Shown here: positions 22,518 to 30,464 of the stretch, piece by piece
Layout: each line of letters begins with the position of its first letter
How positions within the stretch are numbered: the stretch's first letter is position 1
DNA from: a virus
IMG/VR virus record: IMGVR_UViG_3300042463_000956
Span: 1-64,000 of that record
Reading direction: 5' to 3' (one strand)
Length of the DNA: 64,000 nucleotides
The notes under the pieces: model-generated
The model's input: only the letters and a program-made list of their open reading frames with translations
Told to the model about the DNA's origin: nothing
Databases searched by the model: none
Program-made: the position numbers and the translations under genes

Positions 22518-22907
22518 GGTGGAGGTGGAGGGACTCGAACCCTCGTCCATAATATCCTGTCAGATAAGGACTACACGTTTAGGTTGGTATTTTCTAATAC
22601 CCCAAAATATTTGATTTGTTCTTCACCATCGTAAATCAACAACCAATGGTCCCGAATCGGATTTAGAGAGCCATCCGGTGTGCTCTATCAAACTACGACT
22701 TCTGTTGCTAGGTTATATGTCTGCCGACCCCCCGTTTCCGTAAACTTCTTAAGCTACAGTAACTTCAGAACCTCTTACTAATCCAAGAGTTTCCATTTTG
22801 TTTAGCACATTGCCAGTTGTTTTCTAAGTCAGTTTTTAAAGAGATTAACTCAGTCCCTACGTGCCCTTATTCCTCAGCCGATACCTGTCAAATCCAAAAA
22901 CACCCCC
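22517..22907 (-). ncRNA. ssrA: tmRNA (SsrA) with unusual tag
   Basis: Read on the minus strand it begins GGGGGTG (22907-22901) and ends CACCTCC-A-CCA (to 22517); these form a 7-bp acceptor stem with one G-T pair. The T arm GAGGG-TTCGAGT-CCCTC and a tRNA-like GGATTTGACAGG segment near the 5' end are typical of tmRNA. The likely tag frame runs from GGC (22814) to TAA (22749): 21 residues beginning GNVLNK and ending GSEVTVA. Bacteroidota tags start with Gly, which supports GGC as resume codon, but they end in ALAA, unlike this one. It has its own promoter and boxA-like element. Confidence 0.88.
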
Positions 22908-22913
22908 ATATTA

Positions 22914-22922
22914 TCAAAGAAC
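22914..22922 (-). promoter_or_regulatory. boxA-like element before the tmRNA
   Basis: GTTCTTTGA followed by TAATAT on the minus strand, 6 bases before the tmRNA 5' end. Confidence 0.5.
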
Positions 22923-22934
22923 TATATATAAATA

Positions 22935-22965
22935 CAAATATAATTATATTTATCTAATATGGCAA
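22935..22965 (-). promoter_or_regulatory. Promoter of the tmRNA
   Basis: On the minus strand TTG (22965-22963), 20 bases, TATATTTG (22942-22935). It overlaps the start of the divergent gene at 22959. Confidence 0.72.
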
Positions 22966-24008
22966 GTGAAACCTATGAATTTTTAAAAAAAATAGCTAAA
23001 GGAGAAGAAGTTAATAGATGGTCTTATCCTGATGAGCTAATAAATCACATTTACTATACAAAAGGTAAATCACCAAAAGTTGAAATTACATTTGATGATG
23101 ACGATGATTTTTTAGAAGTTTTAGGTGTTACAGATGAAGATGATTTATATACCTGGAGAAGATTTATGGGTAGGTATAGTTACGACTATGATTTTGATAT
23201 GTGGAGATACGAAGAAGACTGGAAAGAAGGTTATGCTGTTTCAGCTTTCAAGGGAGAAAATATTGAAATTACAAATAAAATACTAAGATTAATAAATCCT
23301 ACTTTACGTCTTACAAATAATGAAGTTGAGTATTCTACCATTGCAAGAGTTTTAGGTTCAAAATTTCCAGATGAAGTCTCTGATATTACATATGAATACG
23401 GAAGATACCACGAAGAATGTATTTCAAGGGCCGTACAAATACAATTAATGGACGAAACAAATGACCCATTTAGAAATTTTGGTGTCATACAAAAACAACA
23501 CGCTTATAAATTTGTAACATCTGTAAATATTTTATTAAATTTATATAAAATGTTAAACGCTGAAGACGAGGATTTAAAAGGAATGTTAAAATTACTATAT
23601 GAAAATTATGGTGGTATAACTGTTGGTGGTTGGTATGATTTAGAATATAATGTTTGGTGTAATGATTATGATGATGAAGGATTCCAAAAAGAACTTACTC
23701 GAAATCTTGAAAAGATTTTAGAAAAAACTGAAGAAGATTTTGACGGTGTTGATCAAGAAGAATATAATAAAATGCTTGATGCTGTTATAAAAATTGGTGG
23801 GTTAAATAATGTTATTGAGTTACCAGGGAAAAATATGCAAGTTATTTTCCATAGGTTTGACCCAGAAACAAATAGGTTATATTTTGATGTTTGGAAAGGA
23901 ACTAAGAAAGAAGAAAGATCTGTTAGTAACCTTGAGGATTTGAATTTAGCTTTATATCATCCTGAATTACTTGAAAATATAAGAAAAGTATTAAAAAAAC
24001 TTTTGTAA
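22959..24008 (+). CDS. Hypothetical acidic protein
   Basis: 349 residues, rich in Asp, Glu, Tyr and Trp, largely helical; no motif I can name. Segments such as FDDDDDFLEVLGVTDEDD and YSYDYDFDMWRYEEDW are strongly acidic. ATATTTAT (22946-22953) ends 5 nt before the ATG, pointing to late transcription divergent from the tmRNA. The downstream M20 peptidase has its own early-type promoter, so the two need not be functionally linked. Confidence 0.55.
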   Translation: MASETYEFLKKIAKGEEVNRWSYPDELINHIYYTKGKSPKVEITFDDDDDFLEVLGVTDEDDLYTWRRFMGRYSYDYDFDMWRYEEDWKEGYAVSAFKGENIEITNKILRLINPTLRLTNNEVEYSTIARVLGSKFPDEVSDITYEYGRYHEECISRAVQIQLMDETNDPFRNFGVIQKQHAYKFVTSVNILLNLYKMLNAEDEDLKGMLKLLYENYGGITVGGWYDLEYNVWCNDYDDEGFQKELTRNLEKILEKTEEDFDGVDQEEYNKMLDAVIKIGGLNNVIELPGKNMQVIFHRFDPETNRLYFDVWKGTKKEERSVSNLEDLNLALYHPELLENIRKVLKKLL

Positions 24009-24036
24009 ATCAAAATAATATTTCTATATTTGTGGT

Positions 24037-24822
24037 ATGGAAAGAAATTTTGAATTATTAAAACAAGTGTTGTCTATACCAACAAAAACTTATCAAGAAG
24101 ATTTGATGATTGATTTTATCACAGAATGGTTGGATGAAAATAAAATCCCGTATTATGTTGATAACTTCTACAACATATATGCAACAAAACAAACCGACGA
24201 AAATATTGAGTACTTCCCTTGTGTTGTGGCACACACAGATACGGTCCATACAATCGATTCAATTAATGTCGTTGAGGAACAACTACCAAATGCACAAAAA
24301 GAGGTTAAATTATCCCTTAAAGCCTATAACGATAAAGGAGAACCGACTGGTATTGGTGGTGATGATAAGTGTGGTGTATATGCTTGTCTTGAATTACTAA
24401 AAGAATTACCCAATCTTAAAGCGGCTTTTTTTGTTGCCGAAGAAACTGGGTGTAAAGGATCATTTAATGCGGACCCAAAATTCTTTACAAATATTGGTTA
24501 TGCGATTCAATTTGATGCACCAGAAAACAATATGATTTCCGAGTTCTTAATGAATAAACCAATGTTTAAAAGAGATACTGATTTCTTTAACACCGGAAGT
24601 CGTTTAATTACCGAGCACTTTCCAGGTGATACCAAATACCACAGACACCCCTATACGGACATATTTCCGTTAAACCAAAATTTTGGTCTATCCTGTTTTA
24701 ATATTTCAATTGGTTATTACAACTATCACACAAGAAATGAATATGTTGTTGTGGAAGATACCTATAACGGTATTAAGGTTGGTAAACTAATGATAGAAGA
24801 ACTTGGTTATACTAAACATTAA
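24037..24822 (+). CDS. M20-family metallopeptidase (PepT-like)
   Basis: 261 residues with the M20 metal-site series: H66-T-D68 (VAHTDTV), a D109-D110 motif (GIGGDDKCG), E135-E136 (VAEETGCKG), D160 (QFDAP) and a C-terminal H231 (YNYHTRN). Spacing and context fit a short tripeptidase T-like enzyme without the usual dimerisation lid domain, which would normally bring the length to about 400. It probably cleaves small peptides in the cytoplasm, perhaps recycling amino acids from proteolysis next to the ClpC-like unfoldase. The host-type promoter (TATATTTG at 24025-24032) stands 4 nt before the ATG. Confidence 0.78.
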   Translation: MERNFELLKQVLSIPTKTYQEDLMIDFITEWLDENKIPYYVDNFYNIYATKQTDENIEYFPCVVAHTDTVHTIDSINVVEEQLPNAQKEVKLSLKAYNDKGEPTGIGGDDKCGVYACLELLKELPNLKAAFFVAEETGCKGSFNADPKFFTNIGYAIQFDAPENNMISEFLMNKPMFKRDTDFFNTGSRLITEHFPGDTKYHRHPYTDIFPLNQNFGLSCFNISIGYYNYHTRNEYVVVEDTYNGIKVGKLMIEELGYTKH

Positions 24823-24828
24823 CAAAAA

Positions 24829-24855
24829 AAGGAGGGTTTTAATCCTCCTTTTTCT
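24829..24855. terminator. Bidirectional terminator between convergent genes
   Basis: AGGAGG pairs with CCTCCT, with A runs on one side and T runs on the other, between the M20 peptidase and the ClpC-like gene. Confidence 0.75.
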
Positions 24856-26899
24856 TTCTACCTTTTTTCTTTGGTTCTGGTTTTGTCCTATCTTCAATTT
24901 CTATTGTTTGGTCTTCACCTTCTCCTTTTACAAATAACATATATTCTTTTTCTTCCAAGACTTCACTTGTTAATATTTTTTCAGAAATAAGATCCTCTAT
25001 TTTATCCTGTATTGCACGTTTAATTGGTCTAGCACCATATTGTTCATCAAAACCAACTTTGGCGATTAAATCAATAACAGACGATTCATAAGAAACTTTA
25101 TATTTCATTGCTATTAATCTATCAATAAGTTTATCAATTTCTAGTTTTACAATTTTATCAATGTGTTCTTTTACTAAAGAATTAAAAATAACAACATCGT
25201 CAATTCTATTTAAAAATTCTGGTGCAAAAAACTTACGCAACTCTTTTTTCAAAACATCTCTTTTATACTCTTCCTGGACTGCATCACTATTATTATTTGT
25301 TTTGAATCCAACACCACTTCCAAAATCTTGAACTTTTCTAACCCCAATGTTTGAAGTCATAATAATCAAACAGTTTTTAAAATTAATTTTTCTACCAAGA
25401 CCATCCGTCATATGTCCATCATCTAACATTTGAAGTAATGTAGCAAAAATATCTTTATTTGCCTTTTCAATTTCATCAAAAAGAATAACAGAGTATGGTT
25501 TATTTTTTACTTGTTCTGTTAACTGTCCACCTTCTTCGTGACCAACATATCCTGGAGGAGAACCAATAAGTCTTGAGATGGTGTGTTTTTCTTGGTATTC
25601 AGACATATCAACACGAATCAAACTATCTTCACTACCAAAAATTTCTTTTGCCAGTTTTTTAGCTAAAAATGTTTTACCAACACCAGTTGAGCCTAGAAAT
25701 ATAAATGAACCAATTGGTCTATTTGGGTCTTTAATACCAACCCTATTTCTTCTGATTGCTTTTGATATTTTTTTAACAGCTTCATCCTGACCAATTACGT
25801 AACTATTTAAAGAATCTTCCAAATTAACGAGTGAATTTTTTTCATCAATATTAATTTTACTTACTGGTATTTTAGTCATATTTGATACAACCTCATAAAT
25901 TAAATCTTCTGGAATACCACGTTTACTAGTTCTCAACCCTTCCTCAAACTTCTTTTTTTCTTCGTCAAGTTTCATCAAGATATTTTTTTCACGGTCACGA
26001 AGTTCTGCAGCCATTTCATATTTTTGTTTTTTAATAACATCTGCTTTTTCTTGTTTAATATCTGAAGCTTCTTGTTTTAATTTTTCAATATGTTCTGGAA
26101 GTTTAATATCTATTTGCATACGTGAACCAACCTCATCTAAAATATCAAATGCTTTATCTGGAAATTCACGGTCTGTAATATACCTATCTGCTAACTCAAC
26201 ACACAACCAAAGTGATTCATCTGTATAGTTAACTTTGTGGTGTTCTTCGTATTTATCCTTACTTTGTTTTAGAATCTCAAAAGTTTCTTGTTTTGTTGAT
26301 GGGTCAACAATGATTTTTTGAAATCTTCTTTCTAATGCACCATCTTTTTCAAAATGTTTTCTATATTCATCAAGAGTTGTCGCACCAATACATTGAATCT
26401 CACCTCTTGATAATGCTGGTTTAAAGATGTTTGAAGCATCTAAAGAACCAGAACTATTACCAGCTCCAACCATCGTGTGTATCTCATCAATAAAGATTAT
26501 AATGTTTGGGCTTGTTTGTAACTCTTCAATTATAACCTTCATTCTTTCCTCAAATTGTCCGCGATATTTTGTACCAGCAACAATAGAATTAATATCTAAA
26601 GACACAATACGTTTATCCGCCAAGTTTTTTGGGCATTCACCAGCGTGAATCATCATAGCTAAACCTTCCACAATTGCCGTTTTACCAGCACCAGGTTCAC
26701 CAATAATAATTGGATTATTTTTTTTTCTTCTAGATAATACTTGAGCAATACGTAGGATTTCTTTTTGTCTTCCAATTACTGGATCTAGTTTTCCTTGTTC
26801 TGCTAGTTTAATCAAATCCTTACTGAAATTATCTAAAACTGGGGTACCACCATCTTTCTTTTTACCCTTATCACCGTCATCTACAAATTCTATAGCCAT
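24839..26899 (-). CDS. ClpC-like AAA+ unfoldase without the N domain
   Basis: 686 residues with two AAA+ modules: Walker A GEPGAGKT (67-74) and Walker B IIFIDE (134-139); second Walker A GSTGVGKT (403-410) and Walker B VILFDE (471-476), then an FFAPEFLNRID segment. A UVR-like coiled segment (about 283-312, KYEMAAELRDREK) lies between the modules as in ClpC. The Clp_N domain (about 140 residues) is missing; the first 20 residues are a charged linker. V530-G531-F532, in the position of the ClpP-docking loop, is present, so it can probably dock on host ClpP. It is divergent from the UVR-motif gene at 27050. Confidence 0.88.
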   Translation of the reverse strand: MAIEFVDDGDKGKKKDGGTPVLDNFSKDLIKLAEQGKLDPVIGRQKEILRIAQVLSRRKKNNPIIIGEPGAGKTAIVEGLAMMIHAGECPKNLADKRIVSLDINSIVAGTKYRGQFEERMKVIIEELQTSPNIIIFIDEIHTMVGAGNSSGSLDASNIFKPALSRGEIQCIGATTLDEYRKHFEKDGALERRFQKIIVDPSTKQETFEILKQSKDKYEEHHKVNYTDESLWLCVELADRYITDREFPDKAFDILDEVGSRMQIDIKLPEHIEKLKQEASDIKQEKADVIKKQKYEMAAELRDREKNILMKLDEEKKKFEEGLRTSKRGIPEDLIYEVVSNMTKIPVSKINIDEKNSLVNLEDSLNSYVIGQDEAVKKISKAIRRNRVGIKDPNRPIGSFIFLGSTGVGKTFLAKKLAKEIFGSEDSLIRVDMSEYQEKHTISRLIGSPPGYVGHEEGGQLTEQVKNKPYSVILFDEIEKANKDIFATLLQMLDDGHMTDGLGRKINFKNCLIIMTSNIGVRKVQDFGSGVGFKTNNNSDAVQEEYKRDVLKKELRKFFAPEFLNRIDDVVIFNSLVKEHIDKIVKLEIDKLIDRLIAMKYKVSYESSVIDLIAKVGFDEQYGARPIKRAIQDKIEDLISEKILTSEVLEEKEYMLFVKGEGEDQTIEIEDRTKPEPKKKGRKKKED

Positions 26900-26925
26900 A
26901 TTTAATTTTTTATTTAATTTTAGAC

Positions 26926-26933
26926 ATAAATAG
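26926..26933 (-). promoter_or_regulatory. Putative late promoter motif of the clpC-like gene
   Basis: CTATTTAT on the minus strand, 26 nt before the ATG at 26899. Confidence 0.38.
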
Positions 26934-26956
26934 GTTCGTAGTCAATATTTGACTTT

Positions 26957-26991
26957 ATGTCAGATATACTGACATTTTGTCAGTTTTTTTT
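26957..26991 (+). promoter_or_regulatory. Alternative hairpins TGTCAG/CTGACA/TGTCAG with T run
   Basis: TGTCAG (26958-26963) can pair with CTGACA (26969-26974); that CTGACA can instead pair with a third element TGTCAG (26978-26983), which is followed by eight T. The second pairing is a terminator and the first would prevent it, as in an attenuator. A DNA operator for a dimeric repressor is the alternative reading. Confidence 0.42.
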
Positions 26992-27049
26992 GTTTTGGTA
27001 TAAAATTCGTCAAAAATAAACCAAAATAAACTTATAAAAAAATAAAATT

Positions 27050-27421
27050 ATGTTTGGTAGAAACTTTGATAAACTTTTTAACGAATTGTTTAATTCAGAA
27101 AATCCATTCTTTGGTGGTTTAAATAACCTTGAAAAAAGAACTTACAAATCGGAAGATGGTTCGATTACATTTACTTACATTACAAATGTAAAAGGAGACT
27201 TAAATAAATTAGATGAATTAGATTTATTAAAACAAAAACTTGAAATGGCTGTTGATGAACAGAATTTTGAAGAGGCTGTGGAGTTGAGGGATAAGATTAA
27301 AAATCTAGAACAAAACAAAGAAAAAATAAGTAAGCTTAATAAAGAACTGGAAGAATGTATTAAAACCCAGAACTTTGAAAAGGCGATAGAACTAAGAGAC
27401 AAAATCAACTCCCTAAAATAA
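27050..27421 (+). CDS. UVR-motif protein, possible ClpC adaptor (McsA-like)
   Basis: 123 residues. The last 70 contain two UVR motifs: LKQKLEMAVDEQNFEEAVEL (60-79) with RDKI, and ELEECIKTQNFEKAIELRDK (99-118). UVR motifs occur in UvrB, UvrC, ClpC and in the ClpC adaptor McsA. The first 55 residues (FDKLFNELFNSENPFFGG...) lack the zinc-finger cysteines of McsA. Placed head-to-head with the only ClpC-like gene of the window and containing the same kind of motif as that unfoldase, it is a good candidate for its partner. Expression may be controlled by the alternative hairpins upstream. Confidence 0.62.
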   Translation: MFGRNFDKLFNELFNSENPFFGGLNNLEKRTYKSEDGSITFTYITNVKGDLNKLDELDLLKQKLEMAVDEQNFEEAVELRDKIKNLEQNKEKISKLNKELEECIKTQNFEKAIELRDKINSLK

Positions 27422-27426
27422 CAAGG

Positions 27427-27455
27427 TCCACCCCAAAAGGGTGGATTTTTGTTTT
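27427..27455 (+). terminator. Rho-independent terminator
   Basis: TCCACCC pairs with GGTGGA across CAAAAG, followed by a T-rich tail. Confidence 0.75.
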
Positions 27456-27484
27456 ATATAAAATATATTTAAAATAAAAAAGTT

Positions 27485-27730
27485 ATGGCAATTACTAAAG
27501 AAGAAATTAAAGGAACAAAAATCATAAATGAAGTTGAGTCTTCAAATATCGTTAGAACTGAATATGATACCGAGACAAAAAAAATGATTACAGAATTTAA
27601 AAACGGTATGAAATACGAATATGAAGATGTCCCACACCAAACTTACACTTCATTTAGATCAGCAAAATCACAAGGTTCGTTTTTTAATACAAACATTTCA
27701 AAAGCTTTTAAGTATAAGAAATTAAGTTAA
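27485..27730 (+). CDS. KTSC-domain protein
   Basis: 81 residues. The order SSNIVRTEYDTETKKMITEF ... GMKYEYEDVP ... YTSFRSAKSQGSFFNTNI matches the KTSC domain (name from a lysyl-tRNA-synthetase C-terminal version), a small beta-rich domain found alone in many phages and bacteria. In the lysyl-tRNA synthetase fusion it may touch tRNA, but the function of free KTSC proteins is unknown. Confidence 0.75.
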   Translation: MAITKEEIKGTKIINEVESSNIVRTEYDTETKKMITEFKNGMKYEYEDVPHQTYTSFRSAKSQGSFFNTNISKAFKYKKLS

Positions 27731-27754
27731 TTCATTTTTCGAGTATTTATTATT

Positions 27755-28492
27755 ATGAATAATTCGGAAATTTTAAAAAGTTTTGAGACACAAGACGAAC
27801 TTAATTCTAAAATCTGGGATAAAAAAGGTAAAAGTTACAAAATAAATTCAGAAGTTAGAGAAAAATTATTAGAAGTTTCAAATTTGTTTATAGATTTTTT
27901 AGGTATAGATGTCCTAATTACAGATATAATAATGATTGGTTCTTTGACTAACTATAATTGGTCAAAATATTCTGATGTTGATTTACATATTGTTCTAAAC
28001 TATTCTCAATTTCCTGAAAACACAAAAGAATTATATGTTGAATTTTTTGATTTAAAAAAAATAGTTTTTAACCAAAAACATAATATAAAATTGTTTGGTT
28101 ATGATGTTGAGTGCTTTGTTCAAGACGAAACTGAAGTAGCATTTAGTTCTGGTGTATATTCAATTCTTTACGATATGTGGGTTAATGAACCAAAGAAAGA
28201 AGAAATGAGAAATATTGATAAAAACTTAATTAAAGAAAAATCAAAACAATGGATGAATATTATAGACGGTGTTGTTGATAATATCAAAGATGAAAGTCCA
28301 GACGAAATAAAATCAATTGTAAAAAAATATAAAGAAAAACTTAAAAAGTTTAGAAGCTGCGGATTAGAGAAAGGTGGGGAAATGTCCCTTGAAAATTTGG
28401 TTTTTAAACTACTTAGAAGAAATGGTTATATAGAAAAACTATATAATATACCAACAGAATTGATAGATAAGAAATTATCTATGAATCAATAA
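27755..28492 (+). CDS. Nucleotidyltransferase (pol-beta superfamily, MNT-like)
   Basis: 245 residues with IMIGSLTNYNWSKYSDVDLH near 66-85: a G-S then D-x-D (DVD) arrangement that marks the nucleotidyltransferase fold; a further acid sits in FGYDVECFVQD. The C-terminal half is helical. Substrates in this superfamily range from tRNA ends to proteins and antibiotics; the nearby tRNA cluster makes an RNA substrate attractive but unproven. GTATTTAT (27743-27750) ends 4 nt before the ATG. Confidence 0.7.
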   Translation: MNNSEILKSFETQDELNSKIWDKKGKSYKINSEVREKLLEVSNLFIDFLGIDVLITDIIMIGSLTNYNWSKYSDVDLHIVLNYSQFPENTKELYVEFFDLKKIVFNQKHNIKLFGYDVECFVQDETEVAFSSGVYSILYDMWVNEPKKEEMRNIDKNLIKEKSKQWMNIIDGVVDNIKDESPDEIKSIVKKYKEKLKKFRSCGLEKGGEMSLENLVFKLLRRNGYIEKLYNIPTELIDKKLSMNQ

Positions 28493-28566
28493 TTTATTAA
28501 AAAATAAAATAATCTTAATAATCGATATATTTATTAAGAAAAATAATTAATTCAAAAAAAGATACT

Positions 28567-30060
28567 ATGGGAGGATTAAGACCTATCGGAAGTGAAAAGT
28601 TGGAAGGGATGGATAAAATTCGTAGAATTATGGAAATTGCCAGATACAACGAATCTATTCCACAACCAGTAAATGAAGATAAAAAAACAGAATATACAGC
28701 TGAATTAGCTGACGGTAAAACATATACAATCGTAAGAGAAAGATTGGGATATATAATCAAAGAAAGCTATGATGGTCTTGAAAATGAATATATTGAACCT
28801 ATCCAAAATAGAAAATATTTTCCTTCTTACTCACAGGCATTGAAAAAGTTAAACCTTATGGCTAAAGACTTTAATCAAATGTACGGAAATGAAGAAGGTA
28901 TGTCTTTATTTACCGAACAAAAAAAAAAGTTCAAACTAAAGCTTCCTGGTAAAAAAAAAGCTGAACCAACTGGAGATGAAGGAGCTTTACCTCCACCAGA
29001 ACCAGTAGCAGCTCCGGCACCAATGCCGGCAGCACCACCTATGGATGATATGGGCGGAGAAGGATTACCTCCACCACCAGATATGAGTGCAACTGGAGGA
29101 GAAGAAGGATTGCCTCCACCACCTATGGATGATATGGGCGGAGAAGGATTACCTCCACCACCAGATATGAGTGCAACTGGAGGAGAAGAAGGATTGCCTC
29201 CACCACCTATGGATGATATGGGTGATGAAGAAGAATCGGAAGATGGAGGAAAATCAAAAAAAGAAGGTGGAACAACATTTAAAGTAATTCAAAAACTTAC
29301 AGGTAAATTAGCACAAAGAATTAGAAAATATAATAGTGAAGATGATATGGATCCTAATGATGTTAAGTACATCATAAATTCTATTTTGTCCGCACTTGAC
29401 GTTGATTTGTTAGATGATGACGATTTAGAGGAAATAATATCTAGATTAGAAGGTGACTTAGATGAAGAAGGGGATGAAGAAGATGATGAAGATTTGGAAG
29501 ATGAAGAAATGAGTGATGAAGAATTACCAGAACCAACATCTGATGAAGAAGAGGGTGCGTTACCTCCACCACCACCAGCTGGCGGTGAAATGACAGAATA
29601 TGATTTAGGTGAAATGGCGACACTTGGTCAAGCAATTAATCATCGTGTTAAATCAGAAATGGCACAAGGTCTAAAAGATATGACAAGTGAATGGGGTGAA
29701 GAATATACTAGACGTGGTGCTAGAGAACCAAGACACACTTATAATCATTTTTCACACGGAACATTTGGGGAATCAAAAGTTGATAAAATTATTTCACAAT
29801 ATTTTACAACACAGAAAAAAGAAATAATTTCTGAAGAAACGAAAAAAATTCAAAAATTAGAAAAATACGAAAAAATAAAAGAAACAAATTCTAAAAATGT
29901 TAAGATGCTTTCTGAAAACATTAAACAAGAAAGAATGGCATTAAAATATATGGAAAAAAATCCAATTTCAGTTCTTGTCGGAAAAACAAATAAAGGAAGT
30001 TTGGTTTTTAAAGAAGGAGTTGTTAATACAAAAATTACTATCAACGGATTAGTAATATGA
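28567..30060 (+). CDS. Structural/internal protein with Pro-rich tandem repeats
   Basis: 497 residues. An N-terminal helix (KIRRIMEIARYNES) is followed by a small domain, then a Pro/Gly/Met-rich region built of a 28-residue unit repeated twice (bases 29041-29208, 84-base unit), an acidic middle (DEEGDEEDDEDLEDEE) and a basic helical C-terminus. Not recognised. Position before the terminase and the charge pattern suggest a virion or head-core component. ATATTTAT lies 32 nt upstream. Confidence 0.6.
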   Translation: MGGLRPIGSEKLEGMDKIRRIMEIARYNESIPQPVNEDKKTEYTAELADGKTYTIVRERLGYIIKESYDGLENEYIEPIQNRKYFPSYSQALKKLNLMAKDFNQMYGNEEGMSLFTEQKKKFKLKLPGKKKAEPTGDEGALPPPEPVAAPAPMPAAPPMDDMGGEGLPPPPDMSATGGEEGLPPPPMDDMGGEGLPPPPDMSATGGEEGLPPPPMDDMGDEEESEDGGKSKKEGGTTFKVIQKLTGKLAQRIRKYNSEDDMDPNDVKYIINSILSALDVDLLDDDDLEEIISRLEGDLDEEGDEEDDEDLEDEEMSDEELPEPTSDEEEGALPPPPPAGGEMTEYDLGEMATLGQAINHRVKSEMAQGLKDMTSEWGEEYTRRGAREPRHTYNHFSHGTFGESKVDKIISQYFTTQKKEIISEETKKIQKLEKYEKIKETNSKNVKMLSENIKQERMALKYMEKNPISVLVGKTNKGSLVFKEGVVNTKITINGLVI

Positions 30061-30464
30061 GTTACTTATTATACATAAATGGTTTGGGACCTAATTATAA
30101 AGGTGAAAACATTTATGAATTTATTTTTGGTGACTCTTTGGAAGATGTTTGGGGTGAAAATTGGGAAGCAAGACCGGCAAACGGTTACCCAAGTCCACCA
30201 GATGTTGACCACGTAAAAAAAGTTGGGACATTAACACATAATGAAATTACATTGGAGTTGGTACAAAATTCCGATGTATTTTCAGTTCAAGATTCAATTG
30301 ATGGTGTTATTGCCCTAGGTTGGGAAAAAGAAGATGAAATTGATTTTTCATTGGTGAAAAGATTGGTTTTCAAATATGGGGACCAAGAACAGGATGTAAA
30401 AGATAAATTATACGAGAGAGATCTTGTGTTGCAATTTGAAAAAAAAGTTGTTTATGAAAACTAA
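30057..30464 (+). CDS. Conserved hypothetical phage protein
   Basis: 135 residues, mixed alpha/beta, with SYLLYINGLGPNYKGENIYEF and a WGENWEARPANGYPSPPDV segment. The start overlaps the previous gene by 4 bases and the end overlaps the next by 11, so the three are translated as a unit. Similar proteins occur, as far as I recall, in other T4-like phages without known function. Confidence 0.58.
   Translation: MSYLLYINGLGPNYKGENIYEFIFGDSLEDVWGENWEARPANGYPSPPDVDHVKKVGTLTHNEITLELVQNSDVFSVQDSIDGVIALGWEKEDEIDFSLVKRLVFKYGDQEQDVKDKLYERDLVLQFEKKVVYEN

Noticed and set aside
24839-26899. ClpB disaggregase
   Set aside because: There is no long ClpB middle coiled-coil; the UVR-like segment and the VGF loop point to ClpC.
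29041-29230. CRISPR-like repeat
   Set aside because: The 84-base tandem repeats have no spacers and encode an in-frame Pro-rich protein repeat.
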